Assembly (NCBI GenBank): GCA_030655075.1
Contig: JAURWE010000024.1
Coordinates: 700,921-764,920, forward strand
Reading direction: 5' to 3'
Length of the DNA: 64,000 nt
Source: Pararhizobium sp.
Lineage (GTDB): Bacteria > Pseudomonadota > Alphaproteobacteria > Rhizobiales > Rhizobiaceae
In this document: positions 6,484-15,104 of the stretch, one piece after another
Position numbering within the stretch: the first letter of the stretch is position 1
Layout: each line of letters begins with the position of its first letter
Translations under genes and position numbers: made by a program
The notes under the pieces: model-generated
The model's database searches: none
The model's input: the letters and a program-made list of their open reading frames with translations, nothing else
Told to the model about the DNA's origin: nothing

Positions 6484-8793
6484 TCAGGCGATCAGCCGCC
6501 CGGGAGCCTTGGGACGCCGGCCCCTCTTTTCGAGGCTATCGCACAGGCTTTCGATGGCCGTCGCAGGCATGGGCGCGGCAAAGACAAAGCCCTGGATCAG
6601 ATCGGCGCACTGGAATTTGTTGATCAGGTCGAGTTGATCCCTGGTCTCCACGCCTTCGATGACGATTTTCAGGCCGAGTTCACGCGACAGGTTCACTGTG
6701 CCGCGCAGCAGCTTGAAGCGCCGCGCATCCTCGCGAATGTTACGCACGAACGAGCGGTCGATCTTGATGATATCGAGCGGCAGGGAATCGAGATAGCTGA
6801 GGCTGGAATAGCCGGTTCCAAAATCGTCGATGGCAATGATGACGCCGCGGGCGCGCAGCTCTTCCAGAATGGCCTGAACCTTGACCATTTCCTCCATCAG
6901 GCAGCTTTCGGTCACCTCAAGATGCAGCCGCGACGGCGCCAGGCCCGATCGGGACAGTGCATCCATGACAACAGCGATGATATTGCCGTTGCGCAGATCA
7001 AGGATGGACAGATTGACCGAGACGGCCACATGCTCGGGCCACTGCATGCAATCACGGCAGGCCTGATTGAGGACGAAACGCGTAATCTCCGAAACGACGC
7101 CGATCTCCTCCGCCATCCGGATGAAGACAGCCGGCGATACGGCACCACGCTCGGGATGCGTCCATCGCGACAGGGCTTCGCAGCAATCGATGCTGGTGCC
7201 GTCCGGCCGGAACATCGGCTGGTAGGCCACCGACAATGTACCAGCCTGCACCGCTGCGCGCAGATCAGCCTTCAGCTTCTGGCGATCGATATAACGTTCG
7301 TCCATTTCGGGCTCGAAGGCCATGCAGCCGCCCTTGTTGCGCAGCTTCGCTTCGAAGAGCGCCAGATCCGCCTTGATCTGCAACTCTTCAAGACGCCATT
7401 CGGCGCTGGACACCAGCACATAGCCCGCGCTGAACGAAACATGGAACGTCGAGCCGTCGATATCGTAGTTGCCGCCCATCAGGTCGTGAATGCGCCGCAG
7501 GCGACCCTCGATATCCGGACGGTTGTTGTCATTGGGAAAGAAAACCAGAAACTCGTCGCCCATCAAACGGGCCGTGATGACCTGGTCGCCCCCGACCCTG
7601 CCAAGCCGTTCGCCGATGGCGACCAGCAGCCGGTCTCCCGTCACATGGCCCTTCATGTCGTTGACATGCTTGAACTCATCGACGTCGAGAACCATGAAAC
7701 CGACGGTGCCGGTCCGCTTCTTGCTGCCAATGGCGGTCTGCACCAGATCGCCGAAATGATCGCGATTCGGCAGGCCGGTCAGGCTGTCGAAACGCACCAT
7801 GTGGAGAATCTTGCGCTCGGCGTGAATTCGCTGCGTCACATCCTCGAAGATCAGGACGACGCCGCCGGCGCGCCTCTGTTTTGCCGAGAACTCGAGAAAG
7901 AGGTCGTCGGCAAACTGGATCAGCGCCCGCGACTGGACGCCGCGCATCATTTCGTCGAGCTGCTTGATGATATGGCGCGACTGGTCGCTGTCCATGAAGG
8001 CATGTCGCATGCCGTAGCGGAGAACCACATCGAGATAGCTGTCCTTCAGCATGTCCTGATCGCCCAGCTGTAAAAGCTGGCAGGCGCGTTTGTTGGCAAC
8101 CAGAATGCGGTTTTCGGCATCGAGCATGAACAGCCCATGCGTCATATTGTTGAGTGCCGTGTCGAACCGGTCGGCGATGGTGGAGATCTCGCGGGCGGCG
8201 AGCACATTTTTGTAGAGAAATTCGCGGACGCCCTTGGCCATGATCCAGGTCGTTGCCGCCAGCGGCAGGATCAGGAAGGCCAATATGGCCATGTACATGT
8301 CCCACAGGCCGAGAAGTCCGAGCACGATCGGCCCGCAGGCCGACAGCGTCATGGCCCAGACAGCCTTGGGCGAACCATAGTTGCGGCCGACCACCGACAT
8401 CATCGAGCCGAGCGTCACGGAGATCAGCGCAAGTTCTGCAAAAGCATCCTGGCTGACGAGAATGGCATAGCCGCAGGCCGAACCGCAGGTCAGCGTCACC
8501 AGCAGGCCACGGGCAATATACCGGTCTTCCCAGCGTTTGATATCGGACAGCGAGGCGCCATCGAAATCCTGCCGGTCAAAACGGCGCATATCTGCAAGGC
8601 GGATGACCCAAGTCAGAACGACGAAACCGGCACATAAAAGATACAGACCATCGGCGGTTTTCGTCCAGACGAGCAGGAACGTGACGACATGCGCGAGCAC
8701 ACCGATCAGCAGCGTCTTTCGGTTATGATAAAGAGAGCTGACGAACGACAGATAGACATCTGTCGGAAGTTCGCTCCTTCCATTTCCCGCCAT
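6484..8793 (-). CDS. Membrane GGDEF-EAL c-di-GMP signalling protein
   Basis: 769 residues: about six hydrophobic segments in residues 25-190, a PAS-like sensor (about 205-320), a GGDEF domain (about 335-490) and an EAL domain (about 515-760). The cyclase motif reads MGDEF instead of GGDEF, so cyclase activity may be lost. The EAL domain keeps EALSRW, the TES glutamate, IDDFGTG, IKIDRS and the EGVET glutamate, so phosphodiesterase activity is likely. It would lower c-di-GMP in response to a signal sensed at the membrane or PAS domain. It is preceded by a 375-base AT-rich promoter region shared with the divergent hydrolase gene. Confidence 0.92.
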   Translation of the reverse strand: MAGNGRSELPTDVYLSFVSSLYHNRKTLLIGVLAHVVTFLLVWTKTADGLYLLCAGFVVLTWVIRLADMRRFDRQDFDGASLSDIKRWEDRYIARGLLVTLTCGSACGYAILVSQDAFAELALISVTLGSMMSVVGRNYGSPKAVWAMTLSACGPIVLGLLGLWDMYMAILAFLILPLAATTWIMAKGVREFLYKNVLAAREISTIADRFDTALNNMTHGLFMLDAENRILVANKRACQLLQLGDQDMLKDSYLDVVLRYGMRHAFMDSDQSRHIIKQLDEMMRGVQSRALIQFADDLFLEFSAKQRRAGGVVLIFEDVTQRIHAERKILHMVRFDSLTGLPNRDHFGDLVQTAIGSKKRTGTVGFMVLDVDEFKHVNDMKGHVTGDRLLVAIGERLGRVGGDQVITARLMGDEFLVFFPNDNNRPDIEGRLRRIHDLMGGNYDIDGSTFHVSFSAGYVLVSSAEWRLEELQIKADLALFEAKLRNKGGCMAFEPEMDERYIDRQKLKADLRAAVQAGTLSVAYQPMFRPDGTSIDCCEALSRWTHPERGAVSPAVFIRMAEEIGVVSEITRFVLNQACRDCMQWPEHVAVSVNLSILDLRNGNIIAVVMDALSRSGLAPSRLHLEVTESCLMEEMVKVQAILEELRARGVIIAIDDFGTGYSSLSYLDSLPLDIIKIDRSFVRNIREDARRFKLLRGTVNLSRELGLKIVIEGVETRDQLDLINKFQCADLIQGFVFAAPMPATAIESLCDSLEKRGRRPKAPGRLIA

Positions 8794-9168
8794 GAACCTT
8801 TTGCTCCCTGTTTCGGGAATTATTAGGCTTCAAGATTTAACGAAAGATTTCAAATACACAGGTCAAAAATAGCGCATTACAATGGCAACGACTCAGAAAC
8901 AACCTTGGCGGCTAATATACGCAACCTTATATAGTTTTTTTAGCGAATAAGTAGCGCATACTGCAACTTATCTTATACATGACGTTACCAAGCAACAAGA
9001 ATGCGTGATGTGCGGCCAAATCCGCATTTTTCTTTTGTGGTAAAGAAAAAGTATCATCTGCTCACAAAAGTCGGCCCATCCGCCCTTAACGGCCGCGCAA
9101 AAGATCGTTGACTCGCACCCCGGTCCGGTTGCAAGGCTTCTGCATCAACCTGTGCCTGGAGACCATTT
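8794..9168. other. Divergent intergenic promoter region
   Basis: 375 AT-rich bases between the divergent GGDEF-EAL (-) and C26-type hydrolase (+) genes. It contains an 8-base inverted repeat CTTTTGTG (9032-9039) / CACAAAAG (9063-9070), about 100 bases upstream of the hydrolase start, which could be a regulator site. No open reading frame here looks real. Confidence 0.45.
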
Positions 9169-9960
9169 ATGCCGAATCCTGTCGTCGCCATACCCGCTGA
9201 TATCAGGGAAATCGAAGGCAATGTCTGGCAGGCGACACCCAACCAGTATGTCCGCGCTGCGGTCAAAGGCTCCGGCGTCACCGTCTTCATCGTTCCCGCG
9301 CTCGAAGACGGCGGTGAAACCGACGCCATCCTCGACCGGGTTGATGGCGTGCTCATCAGCGGCTCGCGCTCGAACGTGCATCCCTCGCTTTACGGCCAGG
9401 AAGCAAAAGACAGCGACGGCCCCTTCGATCCGGCCCGGGACGCCACCAGCCTGCCGCTCATCCGCCGTGCCATCGAGCGCGGCATTCCGCTTCTGGCGAT
9501 CTGCCGTGGCATCCAGGAACTCAACGTCGCGCTCGGCGGAACGCTCGCCAGCGAAATCCAGGACCAGCCCGGCATTTGGGATCACCGCAAGCCCGATGTC
9601 ACCGATCTCGATGTTGCCTATGGCATTCGTCAGAGCGTCACCGTCAAGGAAGGCAGCTGCCTTGCCGCCGTGCTGGGTGCCGGCGAGGTGAAGGTCAATT
9701 CGCTGCACCGGCAGGCGATTTCGAAGGCCGCCCCGCGCCTTGCGGTCGAAGCGGTCGCCGAAGACGGCACCATAGAGGCAGTTTCCGTCATCGACGCCAA
9801 GGCCTTTGCCGTCGGCGTCCAGTGGCACCCGGAATACTGGGCACTGACCGACGGCCCCTCGGCCGCCCTGTTCAAGGCTTTCGGCGATGCCGCCCGCAGC
9901 TATGCGGCGGCTAAGACGCTTCGCCAGGACGAACCCGCAAAGCACATCATGACCGCGTGA
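9169..9960 (+). CDS. Gamma-glutamyl-gamma-aminobutyrate hydrolase family protein (peptidase C26)
   Basis: A 263-residue class-I glutamine-amidotransferase-fold hydrolase of the PuuD type. The nucleophile cysteine lies in LLAICRGIQELNVALGG, the catalytic histidine and glutamate in VQWHPEYW, and the preceding VNSLHRQAIS is typical for the family. Known members release GABA from gamma-glutamyl-GABA in putrescine breakdown. No other puu genes are adjacent, so the substrate is inferred. It converges on the 2-hydroxyacid dehydrogenase gene with only six bases between stops. Confidence 0.87.
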   Translation: MPNPVVAIPADIREIEGNVWQATPNQYVRAAVKGSGVTVFIVPALEDGGETDAILDRVDGVLISGSRSNVHPSLYGQEAKDSDGPFDPARDATSLPLIRRAIERGIPLLAICRGIQELNVALGGTLASEIQDQPGIWDHRKPDVTDLDVAYGIRQSVTVKEGSCLAAVLGAGEVKVNSLHRQAISKAAPRLAVEAVAEDGTIEAVSVIDAKAFAVGVQWHPEYWALTDGPSAALFKAFGDAARSYAAAKTLRQDEPAKHIMTA

Positions 9961-9966
9961 TAGCGC

Positions 9967-10968
9967 TTATGTCGCCTTGCGGCTGAACGGTGTTTCCGGC
10001 ACCGGCGTCAGGGCGGCACCCTTGCCGAACCAGGCGATCAGATTGTCGACCACCAGATCGGCCATGGCATTGCGCGTCGCCTGCGAGGCCGAGCCGACAT
10101 GTGGAAGTAGCGACACGTTCGGCAGGGCCAGAAGCGCGTCCGGCACGTTCGGCTCATGTTCGAAGACGTCGAGACCGGCCGCAGCAATAATGCCATTGTC
10201 GAGCGCATCCGCCAGAGCCGCTTCATCGACGGTCGATCCACGCCCGATATTGACCAGCACACCCTTTGACCCCAGCGCCGCCAGAACCTCGGCATTGATC
10301 GTGTGGCGCGTGCTTTCGGTGCCGGGAACGATCACGACGATCGTATCCACCGCTTCCGCCATGCCCACGAGCTTCGGATAGTGCGTATAGCTGACATCCG
10401 TACGGGCGCTGCGGGTGTGGTAGGCAATTCCCACGCCAAACGCCTCCAGCCGCTTGGCGATGGCGATACCGATACGGCCGAGACCGTAGAGACCGACCGT
10501 GCGGCCGCGCAATGTCAGGGGCGTCAGCGGATAGGCACCCTCGCGAACCCAGCGCCCGGCCCGCAGCCAGTGCTCGGCCTGCGGAAATTGCCGCAGCGTG
10601 TTGAGCAGGAGCCCGATCGCCGTATCGGCGACCTCCTCGTTGAGCACGTCAGGCGTATGCGTCACCACGATGCCCGACCGGGCCGCATGGGCGGCATCGA
10701 CGCCGTCGTAGCCGACGCCAAAATTGGCGATGATCTCGAGCTTGGGCAGAACATCCATCAGGCCGGCCGGAACCGAGCCCTGGATGGCAATGCCTGAAAC
10801 GCTGGCGGCAAGCTCCGGCGTGATCAGGGCAGGATCGGACGACGAGATGAACACAGGCTCGAAGGTCTCGGCCAGACGCTCGAGCACCCGGCTGTGCATC
10901 CGGCCGGGAACGAGAATTCGGGGGCGGTTATGCGGCAAGGCACTCTCCTGCAATTTTTCGTCAGACAT
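9967..10968 (-). CDS. D-isomer-specific 2-hydroxyacid dehydrogenase
   Basis: 333 residues. The NAD(P)-binding domain carries GLYGLGRIGIAIAKRLEAFG, and the catalytic domain has the arginine in VNIGRGSTVDEAAL, the glutamate of DVFEHEPNVP and the histidine of LPHVGSAS. Such enzymes reduce glyoxylate, hydroxypyruvate or related 2-oxoacids. The exact substrate cannot be told from the sequence. It lies 13 bases downstream of a LacI-type regulator gene and is very probably cotranscribed with it, so the regulator likely senses a sugar or sugar acid whose breakdown uses this step. Confidence 0.88.
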   Translation of the reverse strand: MSDEKLQESALPHNRPRILVPGRMHSRVLERLAETFEPVFISSSDPALITPELAASVSGIAIQGSVPAGLMDVLPKLEIIANFGVGYDGVDAAHAARSGIVVTHTPDVLNEEVADTAIGLLLNTLRQFPQAEHWLRAGRWVREGAYPLTPLTLRGRTVGLYGLGRIGIAIAKRLEAFGVGIAYHTRSARTDVSYTHYPKLVGMAEAVDTIVVIVPGTESTRHTINAEVLAALGSKGVLVNIGRGSTVDEAALADALDNGIIAAAGLDVFEHEPNVPDALLALPNVSLLPHVGSASQATRNAMADLVVDNLIAWFGKGAALTPVPETPFSRKAT

Positions 10969-10981
10969 AGGGTTTGATAAA

Positions 10982-11995
10982 TCAGCGCAACGGGCCGGTC
11001 GACTGGCGGATACGCATTTCCGGTTTGATCAGATGGATGCCGTCAGGCTCGTGGCTGCCCGACAGTTTGTCGAGAAGCGCCCGGGCCGCATTCCGGCCCA
11101 CTTCGGACTGGCCGTTCCACACGGTGGTCAGCGCCGGCGTGGCGATCGCCGCCTCTTCGAGATCGTCATAGCCGGTGACAGAAATATCCCGCCCCGGCAC
11201 GAGACCGGCGCGCGAAATGCCGTTCATCAGGCCAATGGCGACCAGGTCGTTCCAGCAGACGGCCGCCGTCGGCTTTTGCGGCAGCGACAGGAAATTGACC
11301 GCAGCCTCGAACCCGCCCTGTTTCGAGCGCGGGCCGGGAATGCGCAGCTCCGGATCGACTTCGATATTGGCCTTGCGCAGCGCGTTGACATAGCCCTGGT
11401 ATCGGTCGCGGCCGGTCGATGTCTGGTCCGTGCCGCCGACCATGGCAATGCAGCGGTGGCCAAGACCGATCAGGTGGTTGGTCGCCAGCGAAATGCCGTA
11501 ACTGTCGTCGCCGCGAAAGATCGGCACGTCCATGCCGTCGATCGAGCGGGCGATCAGGATCGCCGGCATGCCATTGTCTTCTGCCAGCTGGATGTCTTCG
11601 GGCGGCGTGCCGATGGCCGGCGACATGATGACGCCGTCGCCGCCGAGCTGCAACAGCGTCTCGATGAAGGTCCGCTGCTTTTCGACCGAATCATAGTGGT
11701 TGGACAGGATGAAAGTCTGGTTGCTGCGGTCGAGCTCGCTCTCGATGGCTTTCAGAATTTCGCCGTAGAACGGGTTCATGATGTCGTGCACGACAACGCC
11801 GATAATGCCCGAGCGCGAGGTGCGAAGACTGGCGGCGCGGCGATTGTAGATATAGCCGAGCGCGCGCGCCTGTTCCTTGATCCGGTCGCGCGTCGCCGCC
11901 GCCACCAGCGGACTGTCGCGCAGTGCCAGAGACACGGTCGCCGTTGACACCCCGAGCGTATCGGCGATCGTCGAAAGCTTGATTTTTTGAGCCAC
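10982..11995 (-). CDS. LacI family transcriptional regulator
   Basis: 337 residues with an N-terminal helix-turn-helix (KLSTIADTLGVSTATVSLAL) and a hinge that continues into a periplasmic-binding-protein-like effector domain (GIIGVVVHDIMNPFYGEIL). The GTG at 11995 is chosen as start because GGGGGAG lies four bases before it. The longer ATG frame runs through the operator. The downstream 2-hydroxyacid dehydrogenase is its likely target along with itself. The effector is unknown. Confidence 0.9.
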   Translation of the reverse strand: MAQKIKLSTIADTLGVSTATVSLALRDSPLVAAATRDRIKEQARALGYIYNRRAASLRTSRSGIIGVVVHDIMNPFYGEILKAIESELDRSNQTFILSNHYDSVEKQRTFIETLLQLGGDGVIMSPAIGTPPEDIQLAEDNGMPAILIARSIDGMDVPIFRGDDSYGISLATNHLIGLGHRCIAMVGGTDQTSTGRDRYQGYVNALRKANIEVDPELRIPGPRSKQGGFEAAVNFLSLPQKPTAAVCWNDLVAIGLMNGISRAGLVPGRDISVTGYDDLEEAAIATPALTTVWNGQSEVGRNAARALLDKLSGSHEPDGIHLIKPEMRIRQSTGPLR

Positions 11996-12012
11996 GTCTC
12001 CCCCGACTGCCG

Positions 12013-12041
12013 ATTTAAACAATTATTTAAACCGTTTAAAT
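12013..12041 (-). promoter_or_regulatory. Operator of the LacI regulator operon
   Basis: ATTTAAACCGTTTAAAT (12025-12041) is a perfect 17-base palindrome with a single central base. A third copy of the half site ATTTAAAC stands at 12013-12020. The site lies 30-46 bases upstream of the GTG start, as expected for autoregulation. Confidence 0.65.
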
Positions 12042-12068
12042 CAACTGCGCAATCCTGTTCGTATGGGG

Positions 12069-12596
12069 TCAACCGGCAAGATCGGCATTCTGCAAATTGT
12101 GATCGACCACCCGGAGAAGCTTCAGCAGCGTCTTCATCTGCTTGTCGCTGAGACCGGCTGTCGCCTGTTTTTCTGACCTTTTGCTGGCCTCCGAGATGGC
12201 ATCCAGCAGGTTCCGGCCAGCGGGCGTCAGGTAGACCTTGGTCAGCCGCGCATCACCCTCGTCGGCACGCCGCTCCAGAAACCCCTGCGCCTCCATCCGG
12301 CCGATCGTGCGCGTCATCGTCGGCGCCTTGACGCCAAGCCCCTGCGCCAGGCTACCCGCCGTCATTCCATCCGTTCCGGCAAGCAGCAGCATGACCCCGT
12401 CCTGTCCAGCATAAAGTCCACTGTCCAGCAGATTGCGCGACAGCACCGTGCGCATAGTGCGCGCCGCCTGAACAAGGATCGAAGAAAGATCGCCGCTGCC
12501 TTCGACGGCAATATCGTGCTTCTTCTTGCCCGCCTTGACCTTCTTCCCGGACTTTTCAGCCTTTTCGACCTTAGCCGCCTTGTTCTTCTTGCCCAT
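12069..12596 (-). CDS. MarR family regulator with a lysine-rich N-terminal tail
   Basis: 175 residues. A winged helix-turn-helix of the MarR type covers about residues 40-165 (TAGSLAQGLGVKAPTMTRTI, then RMEAQGFLERRADEGDARL with the D-x-R wing). The first ~30 residues are almost entirely lysine, alanine and glycine, resembling a histone-like DNA-binding tail. The start at 12596 is preceded by GGAGGGG. The gene is divergent from a creatininase-family gene 114 bases away, which may be its target. The ligand is unknown. Confidence 0.87.
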   Translation of the reverse strand: MGKKNKAAKVEKAEKSGKKVKAGKKKHDIAVEGSGDLSSILVQAARTMRTVLSRNLLDSGLYAGQDGVMLLLAGTDGMTAGSLAQGLGVKAPTMTRTIGRMEAQGFLERRADEGDARLTKVYLTPAGRNLLDAISEASKRSEKQATAGLSDKQMKTLLKLLRVVDHNLQNADLAG

Positions 12597-12709
12597 GTCC
12601 CCTCCAGGCGCCAGACCGGCGCGGCATCGGGTCTTTGCACGACCACGCACCCACTGTATGACTCACCTGGGGTCGATCCAGCAAGGCTGTAGCGAAAGAC
12701 AATTTTAGC

Positions 12710-13513
12710 ATGCCATCACAGGCACATCACTGGAATGACGGTCTTTTGGGAATCGACCCGGCGGTGCGGGGCCGAACCATCGCACTCCTGCCGCTCGGCG
12801 CCCATGAACAGCACGGCCCCCATCTGCCCTTCGACACGGATACGCTGATTGCCGATGGTATAACTCAGCGCGTGATGACGGCCCTGCCTTCCCGCCTTTC
12901 GGTCTTCCGGCTGCCCACCGAACCGGTCGGCTATTCGGTCGAACATATGGATGTGGAGGGGACACAAACGCTCACCTATCACGAGGCGGTCGAGCGTTGG
13001 CTGGGCATCGCCGAAACCCTGGCCAACGCCGGCATTCGCAAGTTCGTCATGCTCAATGCCCACGGCGGCAACTCCCCGCTTACGACCATCGTCGCCACCG
13101 AAGCCCGCATCCGCTTTAATTTGCTGGCTGTCGCCACCAGCTGGACCCGCTTTGGCCAGCCGGACGGCTGGATCGCGCCGGATGACAAGGCCATCGACAT
13201 CCACGGTGGCGATATCGAGACCTCGGTCATGCTGGCCCTGCAGCCGGACAGGGTGGATATGCCGAAGGCGAAGACCTTCCCCTCCCGGCAAAGCCAATTT
13301 GCGCAGGACTTCAAACACCTGCGCGCCTACGGCCCCCATGCCTTCGGCTGGAAGATGAGCGACCTCAATCCTGAAGGCCTTGCAGGAAATGCGAAGGCGG
13401 CAACGGCGGAGCGCGGCGAACACCTGATCGCCCATGTGGTCAACGGCATCGTCGAGCTGCTGGAAGACGTGGACAGGTTCGATCTGTCGATATTCGAGGC
13501 CGCAGGGAGCTAG
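12710..13513 (+). CDS. Creatininase family protein (putative amidohydrolase)
   Basis: 267 residues with the metal-binding motifs of the creatininase fold: GAHEQHGPHLPFDTD near residue 32, NAHGGN near 115 and IHGGDIETS near 163. Family members are metal-dependent amidohydrolases acting on creatinine, on formamide intermediates of riboflavin/deazaflavin synthesis, or on peptide precursors. Nothing nearby fixes the substrate. The next gene on the strand (CobW GTPase) begins 79 bases later, so they may share a transcript. Confidence 0.85.
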   Translation: MPSQAHHWNDGLLGIDPAVRGRTIALLPLGAHEQHGPHLPFDTDTLIADGITQRVMTALPSRLSVFRLPTEPVGYSVEHMDVEGTQTLTYHEAVERWLGIAETLANAGIRKFVMLNAHGGNSPLTTIVATEARIRFNLLAVATSWTRFGQPDGWIAPDDKAIDIHGGDIETSVMLALQPDRVDMPKAKTFPSRQSQFAQDFKHLRAYGPHAFGWKMSDLNPEGLAGNAKAATAERGEHLIAHVVNGIVELLEDVDRFDLSIFEAAGS

Positions 13514-13592
13514 CGCCAGCGCGATTGATTTCCTATATGACATTCCAACGCCACAGGCCGGAGATCCGGCGCGCTACAATTCGAGGTTCATC

Positions 13593-14744
13593 ATGACCCA
13601 GACAGCCGCAGCAACCGCACCCGCAAAGCTGAAGCCCATCCCCGTGACGGTGCTCACCGGCTATCTGGGTGCCGGCAAAACGACTCTGCTCAATCGTATT
13701 CTCTCGGAAAACCACGGGCGCAAATATGCTGTCATCGTCAATGAATTCGGCGAAATCGGCATCGACAACGATCTGATCGTCGAGTCGGACGAGGAAATCT
13801 ACGAGATGAACAATGGCTGCGTCTGCTGCACGGTGCGCGGCGATCTCATTCGTGTCGTCGAGGGCCTGATGCGCCGTCCTGGCCGTTTTGACGCCATCAT
13901 CGTCGAAACCACAGGGCTTGCCGACCCGGTTCCGGTCGCCCAGACCTTCTTCATGGACGACGATGTCCGCGCCAAGACCGAGCTCGATGCCGTGGTCGCC
14001 CTGGTCGATGCCAAACACCTGCCCCTGCGCCTGAAGGACAGCCGCGAAGCCGAAGACCAGATCGCCTTTGCCGATGTCGTGCTGCTCAACAAGACCGATC
14101 TCGTGACGCCGGAAGAGCTTGCCAAGATCGAGGCGACCGTGCGCGCCATCAACCCATCGGCCCGCATCCACCGCACGGAGCGCTCCAAGATCGACCTGAC
14201 GAAAGTTCTCGATCAGGGTGCGTTCAACCTCGAGCGCGCACTGGAAAACGATCCGCATTTCCTCGATGCCGATGATCATCACGAGCACGACCACACCTGC
14301 GGCCCCGATTGCGGTCATGACCATGCGCACCATGATCACGCCCATCACGACCATGATCATCACGGCCACGATCATCAGGGCCACCACCATGATCACGACG
14401 ACCACGGCCATCACCACCATCACGACCATGGCGTCTCGCCGATCCATGACGTCACGGTGCAGTCGGTGTCGCTGCGCGCCGGCGAGATGAACCCGGACCG
14501 CTTCTTCCCCTGGATTCAGAAGATCACCCAGACCGAAGGCCCGAACATCCTGCGCCTCAAGGGCATCATCGCCTTCAAGGGCGACGAGGAACGCTACGTC
14601 GTCCAGGGTGTGCACATGATCATCGAGGGCGACCACCAGCGCGCCTGGAAAGACGGCGAAAAGCGCGAAAGCCGCCTCGTCTTCATCGGCCGCGAGCTTG
14701 ACCGCGAAAAGCTGGAACGCACCTTCAACGCCTGCCTCGCCTGA
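13593..14744 (+). CDS. CobW/COG0523 family GTPase, putative zinc chaperone
   Basis: 383 residues: a Walker A motif GYLGAGKT near residue 20, the metal-binding CVCC motif in NNGCVCCTVRGDL, NKTD for guanine specificity, a histidine/aspartate-rich run at about residues 225-285 and a C-terminal CobW domain ending before residue 383. This protein class binds GTP and Zn2+ and delivers metal to client enzymes. The long histidine run favours zinc. The start at 13593 has GAGG upstream, and the longer frame overlaps the creatininase gene. First of four tightly spaced genes. Confidence 0.9.
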   Translation: MTQTAAATAPAKLKPIPVTVLTGYLGAGKTTLLNRILSENHGRKYAVIVNEFGEIGIDNDLIVESDEEIYEMNNGCVCCTVRGDLIRVVEGLMRRPGRFDAIIVETTGLADPVPVAQTFFMDDDVRAKTELDAVVALVDAKHLPLRLKDSREAEDQIAFADVVLLNKTDLVTPEELAKIEATVRAINPSARIHRTERSKIDLTKVLDQGAFNLERALENDPHFLDADDHHEHDHTCGPDCGHDHAHHDHAHHDHDHHGHDHQGHHHDHDDHGHHHHHDHGVSPIHDVTVQSVSLRAGEMNPDRFFPWIQKITQTEGPNILRLKGIIAFKGDEERYVVQGVHMIIEGDHQRAWKDGEKRESRLVFIGRELDREKLERTFNACLA

Positions 14745-14753
14745 CCGCACAGC

Positions 14754-15104
14754 ATGCCTCGCCTAGCCGGTCTTGATCGCGATCTCCACATCGGCGATAT
14801 CCTGCGCCTGCCCGAGAATTACGATCTCGGGCCGGGCTCGGCGCCGGTCGATCTCCTCGTCTGCGAGACCAATGATGATGGTCTTGGCCTCATTGTCGTC
14901 TCCGGCTACAAGGCGGGCCTTGTCTATGCCATCCTGCCGGGCGCCTCGAAAGCTGGGGAGAGCCGCGTCATCGCGCACGGCTGGCTCATGGAAAATTGGG
15001 ACAAATGGTTCTGTTACGGCTATCAGGACGGAATGCGAACGATACCGATGGAGAGCGCCGTGATACTTGCCTGGGACCAGCGTGACCTCAGGGATCTGAC
15101 CTGA
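14754..15104 (+). CDS. Small conserved protein, possibly Imm45-like
   Basis: A 116-residue acidic cytosolic protein without signal peptide or membrane segment. Its pattern (HIGDILRLPENYDLG, then LVVSGYKAGLVYAILP-like beta strands and ENWDKWFCYG) recalls immunity-protein families of polymorphic toxin systems, particularly Imm45. This is from memory of family patterns and is weak. It lies nine bases after cobW and overlaps the WD40 gene start (TGATG), so it is translated as part of that operon. No toxin gene is present. Confidence 0.6.
   Translation: MPRLAGLDRDLHIGDILRLPENYDLGPGSAPVDLLVCETNDDGLGLIVVSGYKAGLVYAILPGASKAGESRVIAHGWLMENWDKWFCYGYQDGMRTIPMESAVILAWDQRDLRDLT

Noticed and set aside
13533..14750. 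405-codon minus-strand frame opposite cobW
   Set aside because: Caused by the biased codon use of the opposite gene, including the histidine-rich run.
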